Below are positions 47,346-55,621 of a stretch of DNA of 64,000 nucleotides, piece by piece (within the stretch, counting starts at the first letter, position 1; each line of letters starts with the position of its first letter). The DNA comes from PLA3 sp964592235 (GTDB lineage: Bacteria > Planctomycetota > Phycisphaerae > UBA1845 > UTPLA1), in NCBI GenBank assembly GCA_964592235.1, contig CAZQCF010000001.1, positions 186,001-250,000 of the forward strand, written 5' to 3'. The notes beneath the pieces were generated by a model. That model was given only the letters and a program-made list of their open reading frames with translations, had not been told where the DNA came from and ran no database searches. The position numbers and the translations under genes are program-made.

Positions 47346-47747
47346 ATGGGAGCCTGGGGCATTGGCACATTCGAGAATGACGACGCAATGGATTGGGTGC
47401 ATGGCCTCGAACAGGCTGCTGACCATTCATTGCTTGAGGAAGCATTCGACGAAGTCTTGCGGGACACAGGCTTTATCGAGGAGCCCTTGGGGAGCAACGC
47501 GCTGGCAGCGGCTGAAATTGTTGCCGCGCTTTCTGGCAGAATGGAAAAGAAACTCCCGGACGAGGTCATCAAATGGATGAAGAACGTGCCGCCGCCCAAC
47601 AGAGAGCTAATCGAGAAAGCACGCAAGGCGGTTTTTGCAATTCAGTCACCGGCATCGGAGTTGTGGGAATTGTGGGCCGATGCCGACCCGAAGAACTTGG
47701 AATCGTGGAAGCAGTCGGTGTTGAGTATTGTGAGTAGGTTGAAATGA
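47346..47747 (+). CDS. DUF4259 family protein
   Basis: The 133-residue product starts MGAWGIGTFENDDAMDWVHG, the hallmark N-terminus of the DUF4259 family, whose function is unknown. It lies 10 bases after the dehydratase stop, with GAAAGGA overlapping that stop region as ribosome-binding site, so it is probably cotranscribed. G+C is about 50% in a sampled line (30/60 at 47521-47580), lower than its neighbours, so it may be a later arrival. It is followed by a family C palindrome. Confidence 0.85.
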   Translation: MGAWGIGTFENDDAMDWVHGLEQAADHSLLEEAFDEVLRDTGFIEEPLGSNALAAAEIVAALSGRMEKKLPDEVIKWMKNVPPPNRELIEKARKAVFAIQSPASELWELWADADPKNLESWKQSVLSIVSRLK

Positions 47748-47816
47748 ACCTGCTTGTTCGTAATGCATTTCGCTTACGTGTGGATCGCTCCTATGAGAGC
47801 ATGCGTGGATCGCGCA

Positions 47817-47839
47817 CCCTCTCCCTGATAGGGAGAGGG
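47817..47839. repeat. Family C palindrome (CCCTCTCCCT...AGGGAGAGGG)
   Basis: CCCTCTCCCT, GAT, AGGGAGAGGG: a perfect 10-bp stem in the convergent gap between the DUF4259 gene and the epimerase-like gene. It lacks a T-run. Confidence 0.85.
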
Positions 47840-47924
47840 GGTTGAGGCGCGGCGTGCATATTGTGGGCGCATGCACGACTGTTTGAAGCGGTGGCACCCG
47901 GCCCCCGGAGATTTGGTTAAGTAG

Positions 47925-48869
47925 TCACCGTTGAAGGGCAGAGTAGGACTGATGACGATCGGAACGGCGGGAGAGTTCGCTGGCGTAGTAGCGGCCGAGG
48001 GTCGCGGCGTTTTCGCGCGCCCAGTCGGTGAGACGGGTTCCGCCGGTGCTGGGCGCGTTGCTGTCCAGCAAGCCGGCCATGAGCGCGCCGATTTCGTCGC
48101 GCGTCAGGACCAAGTCGCGCACATAGCCGCCAATCGCACGGCCGATGTGATAGCCGATTGCGCTGGGCATCGGCAGGATCAAGCGACGCAACTTGAGGAT
48201 TCGCGCGATCTCCCTGACCAATTCGCGATACGTGAATCGCTCCGGCCCCACGGCATCGACAGCCAAGCTCTCGGATTCGAATCCCTGTTTCACGGCGAGG
48301 TCGGCGAAGTCGTTGATGTGTATCGGGCGAATGCCGTACGAGCCATCGCCGAACAAACCGAAGATCGGAAACCGCCGCAGAATCCACGCGATGTTATTCA
48401 CCAGAATGTCTTCATCGCCGAACAGCACCGCGGGCCGAAGGATGCAATGCGAAAGTCCGGATTCGCGAATCGCCCGTTCCAGCCACGCCTTGCCGCTGTA
48501 GTACTCGAACGGCGAGCTCTCGTCGGGATTGGCAATGCTGACGTGAACAATTCGTCGCACGCCGGCATGTCGCGCTGCGTCAAACAATTTGAGGCTGTTG
48601 CGGATCGCCTGCTGGCGCGTGAAGTCGCCGTGGTTGAAGCGAATCCAGTAGGTGTTGTAGAGCACATCGGCGCCGCGAAGCGAATCGACGAGCTTCGCCG
48701 TGTCGTCGAATGCAAGCGGCAGAATCTCAACGCGATTGGCCAACGGGCTGGGTCGCCGCGAATTGGTCAACGTGCGAACCGTCACGCCGCAGTCAAGCAA
48801 TCGCTGTGCGATGCGCGAACCGGAGTAACCAAGCGCACCGGTAACGACGTGGACAACTGGTCCGCTCAT
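47925..48869 (-). CDS. NAD(P)-dependent epimerase/NmrA-like short-chain dehydrogenase
   Basis: The 314-residue Rossmann protein has VVTGALGYSGSRIAQRLL (Gly-x2-Gly-x2-Gly), VHVSIANPDESSPFEYYSGK with a Tyr-x3-Lys pair, and ILRPAVLFGDEDILVNNIAW followed by PIHINDFADL. This is the extended/atypical SDR type, like NDUFA9 relatives or quinone-linked reductases. The substrate is unknown. I choose the ATG at 48869; an ATG at 48896 adds nine residues but has no ribosome-binding site. It lies on the opposite strand between the two halves of the dehydratase/activase system, divergent from the activase. Confidence 0.82.
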   Translation of the reverse strand: MSGPVVHVVTGALGYSGSRIAQRLLDCGVTVRTLTNSRRPSPLANRVEILPLAFDDTAKLVDSLRGADVLYNTYWIRFNHGDFTRQQAIRNSLKLFDAARHAGVRRIVHVSIANPDESSPFEYYSGKAWLERAIRESGLSHCILRPAVLFGDEDILVNNIAWILRRFPIFGLFGDGSYGIRPIHINDFADLAVKQGFESESLAVDAVGPERFTYRELVREIARILKLRRLILPMPSAIGYHIGRAIGGYVRDLVLTRDEIGALMAGLLDSNAPSTGGTRLTDWARENAATLGRYYASELSRRSDRHQSYSALQR

Positions 48870-48931
48870 GTCGGCATCTCGATTGTCAGAAACCATTCAC
48901 GAAGCAAACTCGTGACAATGCAGAGGATACC

Positions 48932-51900
48932 ATGAACCACGCTCCAACCCACGAAGCCGATCACGGGCACACGCACACCGGCGGGTGTTGCGGGTCTGGT
49001 GACAAGCACGGTCACCCTCACCCCAAACCAAAACCGGATAAGGGGTGTGTGGAATGCGGCGGGGCGTTTTGGGTCCCGGGCGTGGCGGCCAACAAAGGCG
49101 NNNNNNNNNNCAACCCTCTCCCTGAAAGGGAGAGGGAGCAAGGCGGCGGGTCGTTTGCCGACAAGGGCTTCGCGGCCAAGCAGGGCGGCTCGTCCGGCGG
49201 CGGATGTTCCTCCGGCGGGTGCTGTTCGACGAAGGGTGCCACTGCTTCAAGCAGTGGCACGGGTGGGGCCGGACTCGTTCATTTGAACGTCGGCATCATC
49301 AAGAGCGAAAAGACCAAGCCGGTCATCGAGGACTTGCCGTTCGCGCCAACAGAGAAATACCCGCAGGGCCTGTTCATCGGCCTCGATGTCGGCAGCACGA
49401 CGGTGAAGTACGTCGTCGTCGATCCCGTCACGGACACGATCCTCGCGAAGGACTACCAGCGTCACGACACCAAGCAACCCGAGAAGTGCATCGAGATGTT
49501 CGCGCACATCGCGCAACAGTTTCCCGACGTGCCGCGCAACGCGTTTCGCATCTTCATGACCGGCAGCGGCGGATCGAGCATCGGCAAGCGCATCGGCGCG
49601 CGGTTCGTGCAGGAGGTCAACGCCGTCAGCCTTGCCGTGGAGAAGCTCTATCCCGACGTGCAGAGCGTCGTCGAACTCGGCGGGCAAGACGCGAAGATCA
49701 TCGTCTTCAAGACCGACGAGTCCACGGGCAAGAAGAAAAAAATCCCCAGCATGAACGACAAGTGCGCCGGCGGCACCGGCGCGGTCATCGACAAGATCAA
49801 CGCGAAACTCAAAATCCCCACCGAGCAACTCTGCGAAATGGGCTACGTCGGCCTGCGGCTGCACCCCGTCGCCGGCAAGTGCGGCGTCTTCGCCGAGACC
49901 GACATCAACGGTTTGCAGAAGCAAGGCGTCCCGCCGGATGAACTGATGGCCTCGCTCTTTGAGAGCATCATTCAACAGAACCTCGCTGTGTTGACACGAG
50001 GTCACACGCTGCGGCCGCAGTTGCTGTTATTGGGCGGGCCGAATTGTTACATCAAGGGGATGCGCGACTGCTGGCGACACAACGTGCCGGCGATCTGGCG
50101 CGAGCGGAAGATTGAATTTGATGAGACCAAGCCGATCGAGGAATTGATCGTCGTGCCGGACAACGCGCAGTATTTCGCCGCCCTCGGCGCGGTGGAATAC
50201 GCGAAGATCGAGGTGCAGGACAATCCCGACTTCGGCGTCTTCCGCGGGCTGGACGAACTCAAATGGTACATCACGGTCGGCCGCATCGAGGAGAAGAAGG
50301 CCGCCGGCAGCAAGGGCCTGTGGAAGGATGCCGCCGACCTGGCCGCGTTCAAGGAGAAGTATCGCCACGCGAAGTGGGAGGCGCCGCGCTTCACGCCGGG
50401 CAGCACGGTCCGCGCGTTCATCGGTATCGACGGCGGCAGCACGAGCACCAAGGGCGTGCTGGTGGATGAGGGTAAAAACGTCGTCGGCCGGGCGTATCAG
50501 CTCTCCAAGGGCAACCCGATCGAAGACACGATGGAGATTTTCGCGCTGCTGGAAAAGCAGGTCGCCGATCAGGGTTGCAAGCTGGAAGTGCTCGGCGTCG
50601 GCACGACGGGCTATGCGAAGGATATTTTGAAAGATGTCTTGAAGGCGGACGTGGCGCTGGTGGAGACGGTCGCCCACACGCAGGCGGGCTTGCACTTTTA
50701 TCCCGACACCGACGTGATCGTCGACGTCGGCGGGCAGGACATCAAACTCATCATCCTCAAGAACGGCCAAGTCAAGGACTTCAAGCTCAACACGCAATGC
50801 TCGGCCGGCAACGGGTACTTCCTGCAGAGTACGGCCCAGGGCTTCGGCTTCAAGGTCGAGGAGTTCGCCGACATCGCCTTCAGCGCCGAGGCCATGCCGT
50901 CGTTCGGCTACGGCTGCGCGGTGTTCATGCAGAGCGACATCGTCGATTTTCAGCGGCAGGGCTGGGCACCGAACGAGATCATGGCCGGGCTGTGCGACGT
51001 GTTGCCCAAGAACATTTGGCTGTACGTGTCGCAGATTCCGAACCTGGCGAAGCTGGGGACGAAGTTTATTCTTCAGGGCGGCACGCAGCACAACCTCGCC
51101 GCGGTGAAGACACAGGTCGATTTCATCACCAGCCGCTTCAAGGGCATGGCGACGCAGCCGACGGTGACGGTGCACAAGTTCTGCGGCGAGGCCGGCGCGA
51201 TCGGCTGTGCGGTCGAGGCGCACCGGATGTACACGGAGCTGGGCCATCGCACGTCGTTCATCGGCCTGGAGCGGGTGCAGCAGATCACCTATCGCACGAC
51301 GCGGAACGAGAACACGCGTTGCTACTTCTGCAAGAACAAGTGCCTGCGGACGTTCATCGACGTGAAGACGGGCGAGGAGCAAGCCGGCGGATTGCAATCC
51401 GTCGGCATCGGCGGCACTCATCCGAGCCGCGACCACGAGGGAACGGGCTCGGGCGTGCTGGTGAGCCTGACGACGCAGATCATCAAGCAGGGTCCGGAGG
51501 CGGGTCACCCCACGCGCATCAAGCATGGCAGCGCAGCAAGCGCCGCAGCGTCATCACAAGAAGCTGACGGATTGCAATCCGTCGGCGTCAAGGGTTCTGT
51601 GGAGGGCGCCGCCGCGAACGCGAAACCCGCCAAGAGCAAGTCCAAGGTCGCGCTCGAGGAAGGCGAGCAGCGGCTCATCATCGCCACCTGCGAAAAGGGC
51701 ACCGTCGAAGACGTGAACGACATGCGCGAGATCAAAGCCGGTCTCGACGCGATCAAGAAGGCCTATCCCAACTTCGCGGAAATCTGCGCTCGCGAAGCGT
51801 TCGCGCCGGCCGACGTGCCGTGCGTGGCCGACGATGTCGCCGATGCGGAAAAAGCAGCGGCGGGCTTCGGCATGCCCGATCGTCTGCTGCTGCCGGCGGT

Positions 51901-53173
51901 TCGACGCAAGCGCGAGGCGGCTCGGCAGCGGGTCGAGCTGATGAAGCGCCGCGGCGACATTCGCATCGGCATGCCGCGCGTGCTGAACATGTACTCGATG
52001 GGTCCGTGGTTCATGGGCTATTTCCAGGCGCTGGGCATTCGCTCGGCCAATCTCGTCTGGAGCGACTACACGAGCGAGGAACTGTACAAAGAGGGCGCCA
52101 AGCGCGGCGCCATCGACCCCTGCTTTCCCAGCAAGATCGGCATCCCGCATGTCCACAATTTGCTTTATCACAAGCACACCGAAAAGCAGCCGCTGCATTA
52201 CATCTTCTTTCCCATGATCGACTGCATGCCGACGTTCATGGACAACATCCAGAGCAGCCGGGCCTGCCCGACCGTGACCGCGACGCCCGAAGCGGTGAAA
52301 GCGGCCTTCACCAAGGAGAGCGATCTGTTCGCCGATCACGGCCTGCAGTATCTTGACACGTTTGTGAACTTTTCAGAGCCGGGTCTGCTCGCGCGGCAGA
52401 TGTTTGCCGAGTTCGCCGACAAGCTCGGCCTCTCGCCGGAAGAAAACGCACGTGCCTGCCGCGTCGCGTGGGACTACTACGACGGCTTTTATGCCGATTT
52501 GCGCCGCCAGGCCCGCGAACAGATTGATCAGTTGGAGGCGAAGAACGAGGTCGGCGTCGTGCTGCTGACGCGGCCGTACCACCACGACCCCGGCGTTTGC
52601 CACGAGATTCCCGACGAGTTTCAGAAGCTGGGCATCCCGGTGTTCACGATGGATGTTTTGCCGCGCGACCCGGATATTCTGGAGCGATTGTTCGGCGAGG
52701 AAGTCCGCCGGGGCGATTTCGCCAGCCCGGTGTCGATCGAGGATGCGTGGAAGAACGCCTACAGCGAGAACACCAATCGCAAAGTCTGGGCGGCCAAGTT
52801 CGCCGCGCGGCACCCGAACCTCGTCGCCCTCGAGCTGTCCAGCTTCAAGTGCGGCCACGACGCGCCGATCTACAGCGTGATCGAGGAGATCATCGAAACC
52901 AGCGGCACGCCGTATTTCTGCTTCAAGGACATCGACGAGAACAAACCGACCGGCTCGATCAAGATTCGTGTGGAGACAATCGCCTACTTTCTGCGACGCC
53001 ACCGCGAGAAGCTGGTCATGCGCCGGGCGAAGATGGCCCAGATCGAGGCGCATCTAGCCGCACTGGAGCGCGAGCTGCGGGCGCAACAGGAGGCGGGGCA
53101 CGGGGCAGCCGCGCCGATGGGCCCGCGCGCGGTTGCCGAATCCGTGGAGCGCGGCGTTGTGGTAGGCGTGTGA
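48932..53173 (+). CDS. Large BadF/BadG-type acyl-CoA dehydratase activase with DUF2229-like region
   Basis: The product is about 1413 residues; ten Ns make the N-terminal length uncertain. Residues 1-130 are a His/Cys/Gly-rich, probably metal-binding extension (HGHTHTGGCCGSGDKHGH; GCSSGGCC). Two ASKHA ATPase domains follow, starting at FIGLDVGSTTVK (148) and FIGIDGGSTSTK (496). Each has the activase cysteine pair that holds a shared [4Fe-4S] cluster: Cys278/Cys317 and Cys623/Cys662, both 39 residues apart. After a CYFCKNKC cluster (about 797) comes a 68-residue linker built from repeats, then the DUF2229-like activase-related domain (about 1010-1360). The family uses ATP to push a low-potential electron to a dehydratase, here presumably the product at 45383. 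The substrate is unknown. Five palindromic repeats lie inside. Confidence 0.85.
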   Translation: MNHAPTHEADHGHTHTGGCCGSGDKHGHPHPKPKPDKGCVECGGAFWVPGVAANKGXXXXNPLPEREREQGGGSFADKGFAAKQGGSSGGGCSSGGCCSTKGATASSSGTGGAGLVHLNVGIIKSEKTKPVIEDLPFAPTEKYPQGLFIGLDVGSTTVKYVVVDPVTDTILAKDYQRHDTKQPEKCIEMFAHIAQQFPDVPRNAFRIFMTGSGGSSIGKRIGARFVQEVNAVSLAVEKLYPDVQSVVELGGQDAKIIVFKTDESTGKKKKIPSMNDKCAGGTGAVIDKINAKLKIPTEQLCEMGYVGLRLHPVAGKCGVFAETDINGLQKQGVPPDELMASLFESIIQQNLAVLTRGHTLRPQLLLLGGPNCYIKGMRDCWRHNVPAIWRERKIEFDETKPIEELIVVPDNAQYFAALGAVEYAKIEVQDNPDFGVFRGLDELKWYITVGRIEEKKAAGSKGLWKDAADLAAFKEKYRHAKWEAPRFTPGSTVRAFIGIDGGSTSTKGVLVDEGKNVVGRAYQLSKGNPIEDTMEIFALLEKQVADQGCKLEVLGVGTTGYAKDILKDVLKADVALVETVAHTQAGLHFYPDTDVIVDVGGQDIKLIILKNGQVKDFKLNTQCSAGNGYFLQSTAQGFGFKVEEFADIAFSAEAMPSFGYGCAVFMQSDIVDFQRQGWAPNEIMAGLCDVLPKNIWLYVSQIPNLAKLGTKFILQGGTQHNLAAVKTQVDFITSRFKGMATQPTVTVHKFCGEAGAIGCAVEAHRMYTELGHRTSFIGLERVQQITYRTTRNENTRCYFCKNKCLRTFIDVKTGEEQAGGLQSVGIGGTHPSRDHEGTGSGVLVSLTTQIIKQGPEAGHPTRIKHGSAASAAASSQEADGLQSVGVKGSVEGAAANAKPAKSKSKVALEEGEQRLIIATCEKGTVEDVNDMREIKAGLDAIKKAYPNFAEICAREAFAPADVPCVADDVADAEKAAAGFGMPDRLLLPAVRRKREAARQRVELMKRRGDIRIGMPRVLNMYSMGPWFMGYFQALGIRSANLVWSDYTSEELYKEGAKRGAIDPCFPSKIGIPHVHNLLYHKHTEKQPLHYIFFPMIDCMPTFMDNIQSSRACPTVTATPEAVKAAFTKESDLFADHGLQYLDTFVNFSEPGLLARQMFAEFADKLGLSPEENARACRVAWDYYDGFYADLRRQAREQIDQLEAKNEVGVVLLTRPYHHDPGVCHEIPDEFQKLGIPVFTMDVLPRDPDILERLFGEEVRRGDFASPVSIEDAWKNAYSENTNRKVWAAKFAARHPNLVALELSSFKCGHDAPIYSVIEEIIETSGTPYFCFKDIDENKPTGSIKIRVETIAYFLRRHREKLVMRRAKMAQIEAHLAALERELRAQQEAGHGAAAPMGPRAVAESVERGVVVGV
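49101..49110. other. Assembly gap (10 Ns) inside the activase gene
   Basis: A round-number run of Ns lies four bases before a perfect family C palindrome. Gap size and local frame are therefore uncertain; the frame assumed is the one that stays open on both sides. Confidence 0.95.
49114..49136 (+). repeat. Family C palindrome in the activase gene, beside the gap
   Basis: CCCTCTCCCT, GAA, AGGGAGAGGG, a perfect 10-bp stem, read Pro-Leu-Pro-Glu-Arg-Glu-Arg-Glu. It matches the intergenic copy at 47817 except for one loop base. Confidence 0.88.
49236..49260 (+). repeat. Family A palindrome, perfect copy in the activase gene
   Basis: GTGCCACTGCTT, C, and the exact complement AAGCAGTGGCAC: 12-bp stem with a one-base centre. 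Read Gly-Ala-Thr-Ala-Ser-Ser-Ser-Gly-Thr. Confidence 0.92.
51383..51406 (+). repeat. Family B palindrome, first copy in the activase linker
   Basis: GCCGGCGGAT, TGCA, ATCCGTCGGC with one mismatch. Read Ala-Gly-Gly-Leu-Gln-Ser-Val-Gly. Confidence 0.85.
51422..51452 (+). repeat. Family F repeat in the activase linker
   Basis: CCGAGCC and GGCTCGG arms enclose GCGACCACGAGGGAACG. It matches the intergenic copy at 21840. Read Pro-Ser-Arg-Asp-His-Glu-Gly-Thr-Gly-Ser. Confidence 0.65.
51563..51586 (+). repeat. Family B palindrome, second copy in the activase linker
   Basis: GCTGACGGAT, TGCA, ATCCGTCGGC with one mismatch. Read Ala-Asp-Gly-Leu-Gln-Ser-Val-Gly, the same frame as the copies at 46563 and 51383. 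Confidence 0.87.
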
Positions 53174-53213
53174 GCGGAGAGAATCTTTCCGCCCGCGCGT
53201 CGACGTCGCTATC

Positions 53214-54179
53214 ATGATCGTCATGGAGTATGACACCGCGAGCACCGACCAATCCGCCGCGAATGATCCGATTTTTTATGCGATTACCGAGGCGGTGTAT
53301 GAAGTCACCGGCATGCGGGTTCCCTTCACGCGCGAAACGCGCATGGATCGTTATTTTGAAGAAGTTGTCGGCGCCGATTCACTCGAGTACCTCGAACTGT
53401 CTTTCGTGTTGCAAGAAAAGCTCGGAGTCTGGCTGGACGATAAAGACTGGAACTTCCTGAGCGGCGGTCGGGAGGCCCACATCTCGGAGGAATGGGAGCT
53501 GAAGTACGCACAGTTCTTCACCTTCGGAAGACTGGCCGACCTCGTGGCGAGTCGTGCGGCGTTCGCCGCGCCCGCGCCGGTGACCATTCTCGGCGTGACG
53601 TCCAAGGCAGCCGGCGCATTTCGACACATCCGAAGCGTTTCGCGCGAGATCGCGCCGAGTGTTGAACCGTTCGGCCCGAGCACGGTCATCACCGAGCGAT
53701 TCAAAGGGAGAAAGCTTCGCAAGCTGTGGGAGCGGTTGCGCTTGATGTCATGCGGCCGAATCCCACCGCTGGAGGCAACGGGTATGGAGCGCGCGGCGAA
53801 TCAGCTCTACAACACGCCGGGCGTGTTGCTCGTTTTGGGGCTGGGCACGGTGACATCAATCGTGCTATTCAGCACGAAAGGCGCGCCGGCCAACATCGGC
53901 TGCTTCGGCTTCGTGCTCATGGTTGCACTCATTGCCCTGCTTCTGGCAGGTGTCTTTGGGGCCATGGCCGCTATGGTGACATTCGTATTAAGGCGACTTG
54001 GCAAAGTGTCGCGTGAATGGAATCTGCCCCACGGAATTACCACGTTTCGCGACCTGGCGGAATTGATCGCGGGAGTCCGCGGCGGCTGGTGTGGACAATG
54101 TGGCTACGACCTTACCGGATTGACGGGCGGTGTCTGCCCGGAATGCGGTGAGAAGTTCGCTCATCCGGTTGGCAAGTGA
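53214..54179 (+). CDS. Fusion of acyl-carrier-like domain, membrane segments and planctomycete zinc ribbon
   Basis: The 321-residue protein has three parts. Residues 15-110 resemble an acyl carrier protein (FYAITEAVYEVTGMRVPFTR, then GADSLEYLELSFVLQEKLGV with Ser56 at the phosphopantetheine position). About residues 198-262 hold two or three hydrophobic segments. The C-terminus (about 297-316) is a zinc ribbon with CGQCGYDLTGL and CPECG, a signature seen on many planctomycete membrane proteins. A membrane-tethered carrier is unusual; whether Ser56 is modified is inference. The start may be the ATG at 53214 or at 53223. It lies 40 bases after the activase gene. Confidence 0.72.
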   Translation: MIVMEYDTASTDQSAANDPIFYAITEAVYEVTGMRVPFTRETRMDRYFEEVVGADSLEYLELSFVLQEKLGVWLDDKDWNFLSGGREAHISEEWELKYAQFFTFGRLADLVASRAAFAAPAPVTILGVTSKAAGAFRHIRSVSREIAPSVEPFGPSTVITERFKGRKLRKLWERLRLMSCGRIPPLEATGMERAANQLYNTPGVLLVLGLGTVTSIVLFSTKGAPANIGCFGFVLMVALIALLLAGVFGAMAAMVTFVLRRLGKVSREWNLPHGITTFRDLAELIAGVRGGWCGQCGYDLTGLTGGVCPECGEKFAHPVGK

Positions 54180-54235
54180 TCGCGTTCCACCATGCGCAAT
54201 CTGCGCCGAATCTGCTCGCCTCTTGATCTCGCCAA

Positions 54236-55621
54236 TTATCCCCGAAGTCCTCGCCGCCGGCGCTTTCCGCGTCCCAGCAATAGCAGCGGCAGCATCGCCC
54301 CGCCCATCGCGCCGCAGCCGCCGGTCTGGCCGCAATTCGCGCCGCCGTCATCGTGCCCGGCTTCGCATTCGTCACCCACGCCGTCGTTGTCTTCGTCGGC
54401 CTGGTCGGCATTGGCCACGTTCGGACAATTGTCTGCCGAATCGGGAATCAGATCGCCGTCGGCATCCGCCTCGGCCACGCCGCAGCCGAGATTGCCCGGC
54501 GCAATCTTGTTCGGATCGTTCGGGCAGCCGTCGGTGCAATCGGGCGTGCCGTCGCCGTCGGTATCGGTCTCGGCATTGCCGCACCCGCAGGCCCCGGCCG
54601 ATGTGGACTTGTTCGGATCATTCGGACAAACGTCGTTGCAATCGGTGACGCCATCGCCATCGCTGTCGGCGTTGGGATCGAGCTGGGCACAGGAGCAGCC
54701 CTCGCCGTTCACGCTTTGTCCGGACGGCGTATTCGCGCACGTGTCGTTACAGTCGAGCACGCCGTCGCCGTCGGCGTCGTCATCGGCCACGCCGCAACCG
54801 CAGTCGCCGGGCGCGGTCTTGTTCGGATCATTCGGGCAACCATCGGCCGCGCAGCAATTGGCGGGGAAACCGGGATCGCCGAACCCGTCGCCGTCGCTGT
54901 CGGTGCAACTGTCGCAGTCATCGTTCGTGCTGTCGCCGTCGGTGTCGGTCGCGCCACAGGCCGGCGCCGCGTTGACGACGAACTCGCAGCCGCGGTTGTT
55001 GGTGAACGTCGCCGAGCCGGCGGGGATGGAGTAATCCGCCGCGTTGTTGTTGCTCAAGGCGTTGGCCGCGCCGCCGAACTTCAGCGCCGATGTATTCGAG
55101 GACGGCAGCGCGCTGGCGAACGGCGGGCCGAAGTTTCCGTCGGCGTCGTTGGTCGTTTCGCCGGCATTGCTGCCGCTGTAGGTGCCCCAGCTCACGCGCC
55201 AGAGGATGCCGCCGTTGTTATTGCGCTCGAAGGTGAGCGAACCGGCCGCAAGATAACTCGACGGGATCAGATTCGTCATCATGAAATCGGCCTGCGCATT
55301 GGGCAGGCTCTTGGTGATGAATGCGTTGGACGCGATCAGGATGCGCGCACCCTGTGCCTCATTGGCGACATTCGACGGGAAGACGAGAATCGTCACGGGG
55401 TTGGCGCCGGTCGCATCACGCACGACGAGCCGGCCCTGGGACACCTGCCCCTCACCGTTGGCGCGCAGGCGGAGCTGGATCGCTTGGGCGTCGGTGTCGC
55501 CGCCGACTCCGCCGATGACCTGTTCGATCTGCATCAGATGGAACGACGCTTGCGCGCGGCCGGTTGCGACAACAAAAGTCGCGATCCCCGCCGCAGCGAT
55601 CAGAAGGCGATTGTGTTTCAT
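54236..55621 (-). CDS. Secreted thrombospondin type 3 repeat protein with Arg-rich C-terminal anchor
   Basis: I start at the ATG at 55621 because GGGAAGC lies upstream and a signal peptide follows (KHNRLLIAAAGIATFVVATG); the longer frame to 55816 is not protein-like. The 461-residue product has a beta-rich N-terminal domain (about 30-235). Five or six calcium-binding thrombospondin type 3 repeats follow (about 240-425: DTDGDSTNDDCDSC, DADGDGVLDCNDTC, DSDGDGVTDCNDVCPNDPNK). The end is Gly/Cys-rich with a short hydrophobic stretch and RGKRRRR. That tail looks like a CTERM sorting signal and resembles the tail of the divergent gene at 56249. Probably a surface protein. Confidence 0.82.
   Translation of the reverse strand: MKHNRLLIAAAGIATFVVATGRAQASFHLMQIEQVIGGVGGDTDAQAIQLRLRANGEGQVSQGRLVVRDATGANPVTILVFPSNVANEAQGARILIASNAFITKSLPNAQADFMMTNLIPSSYLAAGSLTFERNNNGGILWRVSWGTYSGSNAGETTNDADGNFGPPFASALPSSNTSALKFGGAANALSNNNAADYSIPAGSATFTNNRGCEFVVNAAPACGATDTDGDSTNDDCDSCTDSDGDGFGDPGFPANCCAADGCPNDPNKTAPGDCGCGVADDDADGDGVLDCNDTCANTPSGQSVNGEGCSCAQLDPNADSDGDGVTDCNDVCPNDPNKSTSAGACGCGNAETDTDGDGTPDCTDGCPNDPNKIAPGNLGCGVAEADADGDLIPDSADNCPNVANADQADEDNDGVGDECEAGHDDGGANCGQTGGCGAMGGAMLPLLLLGRGKRRRRGLRG

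Noticed and set aside
50027..51526. 499-residue minus-strand frame over the activase
   Set aside because: Antisense shadow; Arg/Leu/Val/His-rich low-information sequence.
45383..53173. Benzoyl-CoA or glutamate fermentation pathway
   Set aside because: The ATPase and dehydratase families fit, but no CoA ligase, CoA transferase or ring-reduction partner is present, so no pathway is named.
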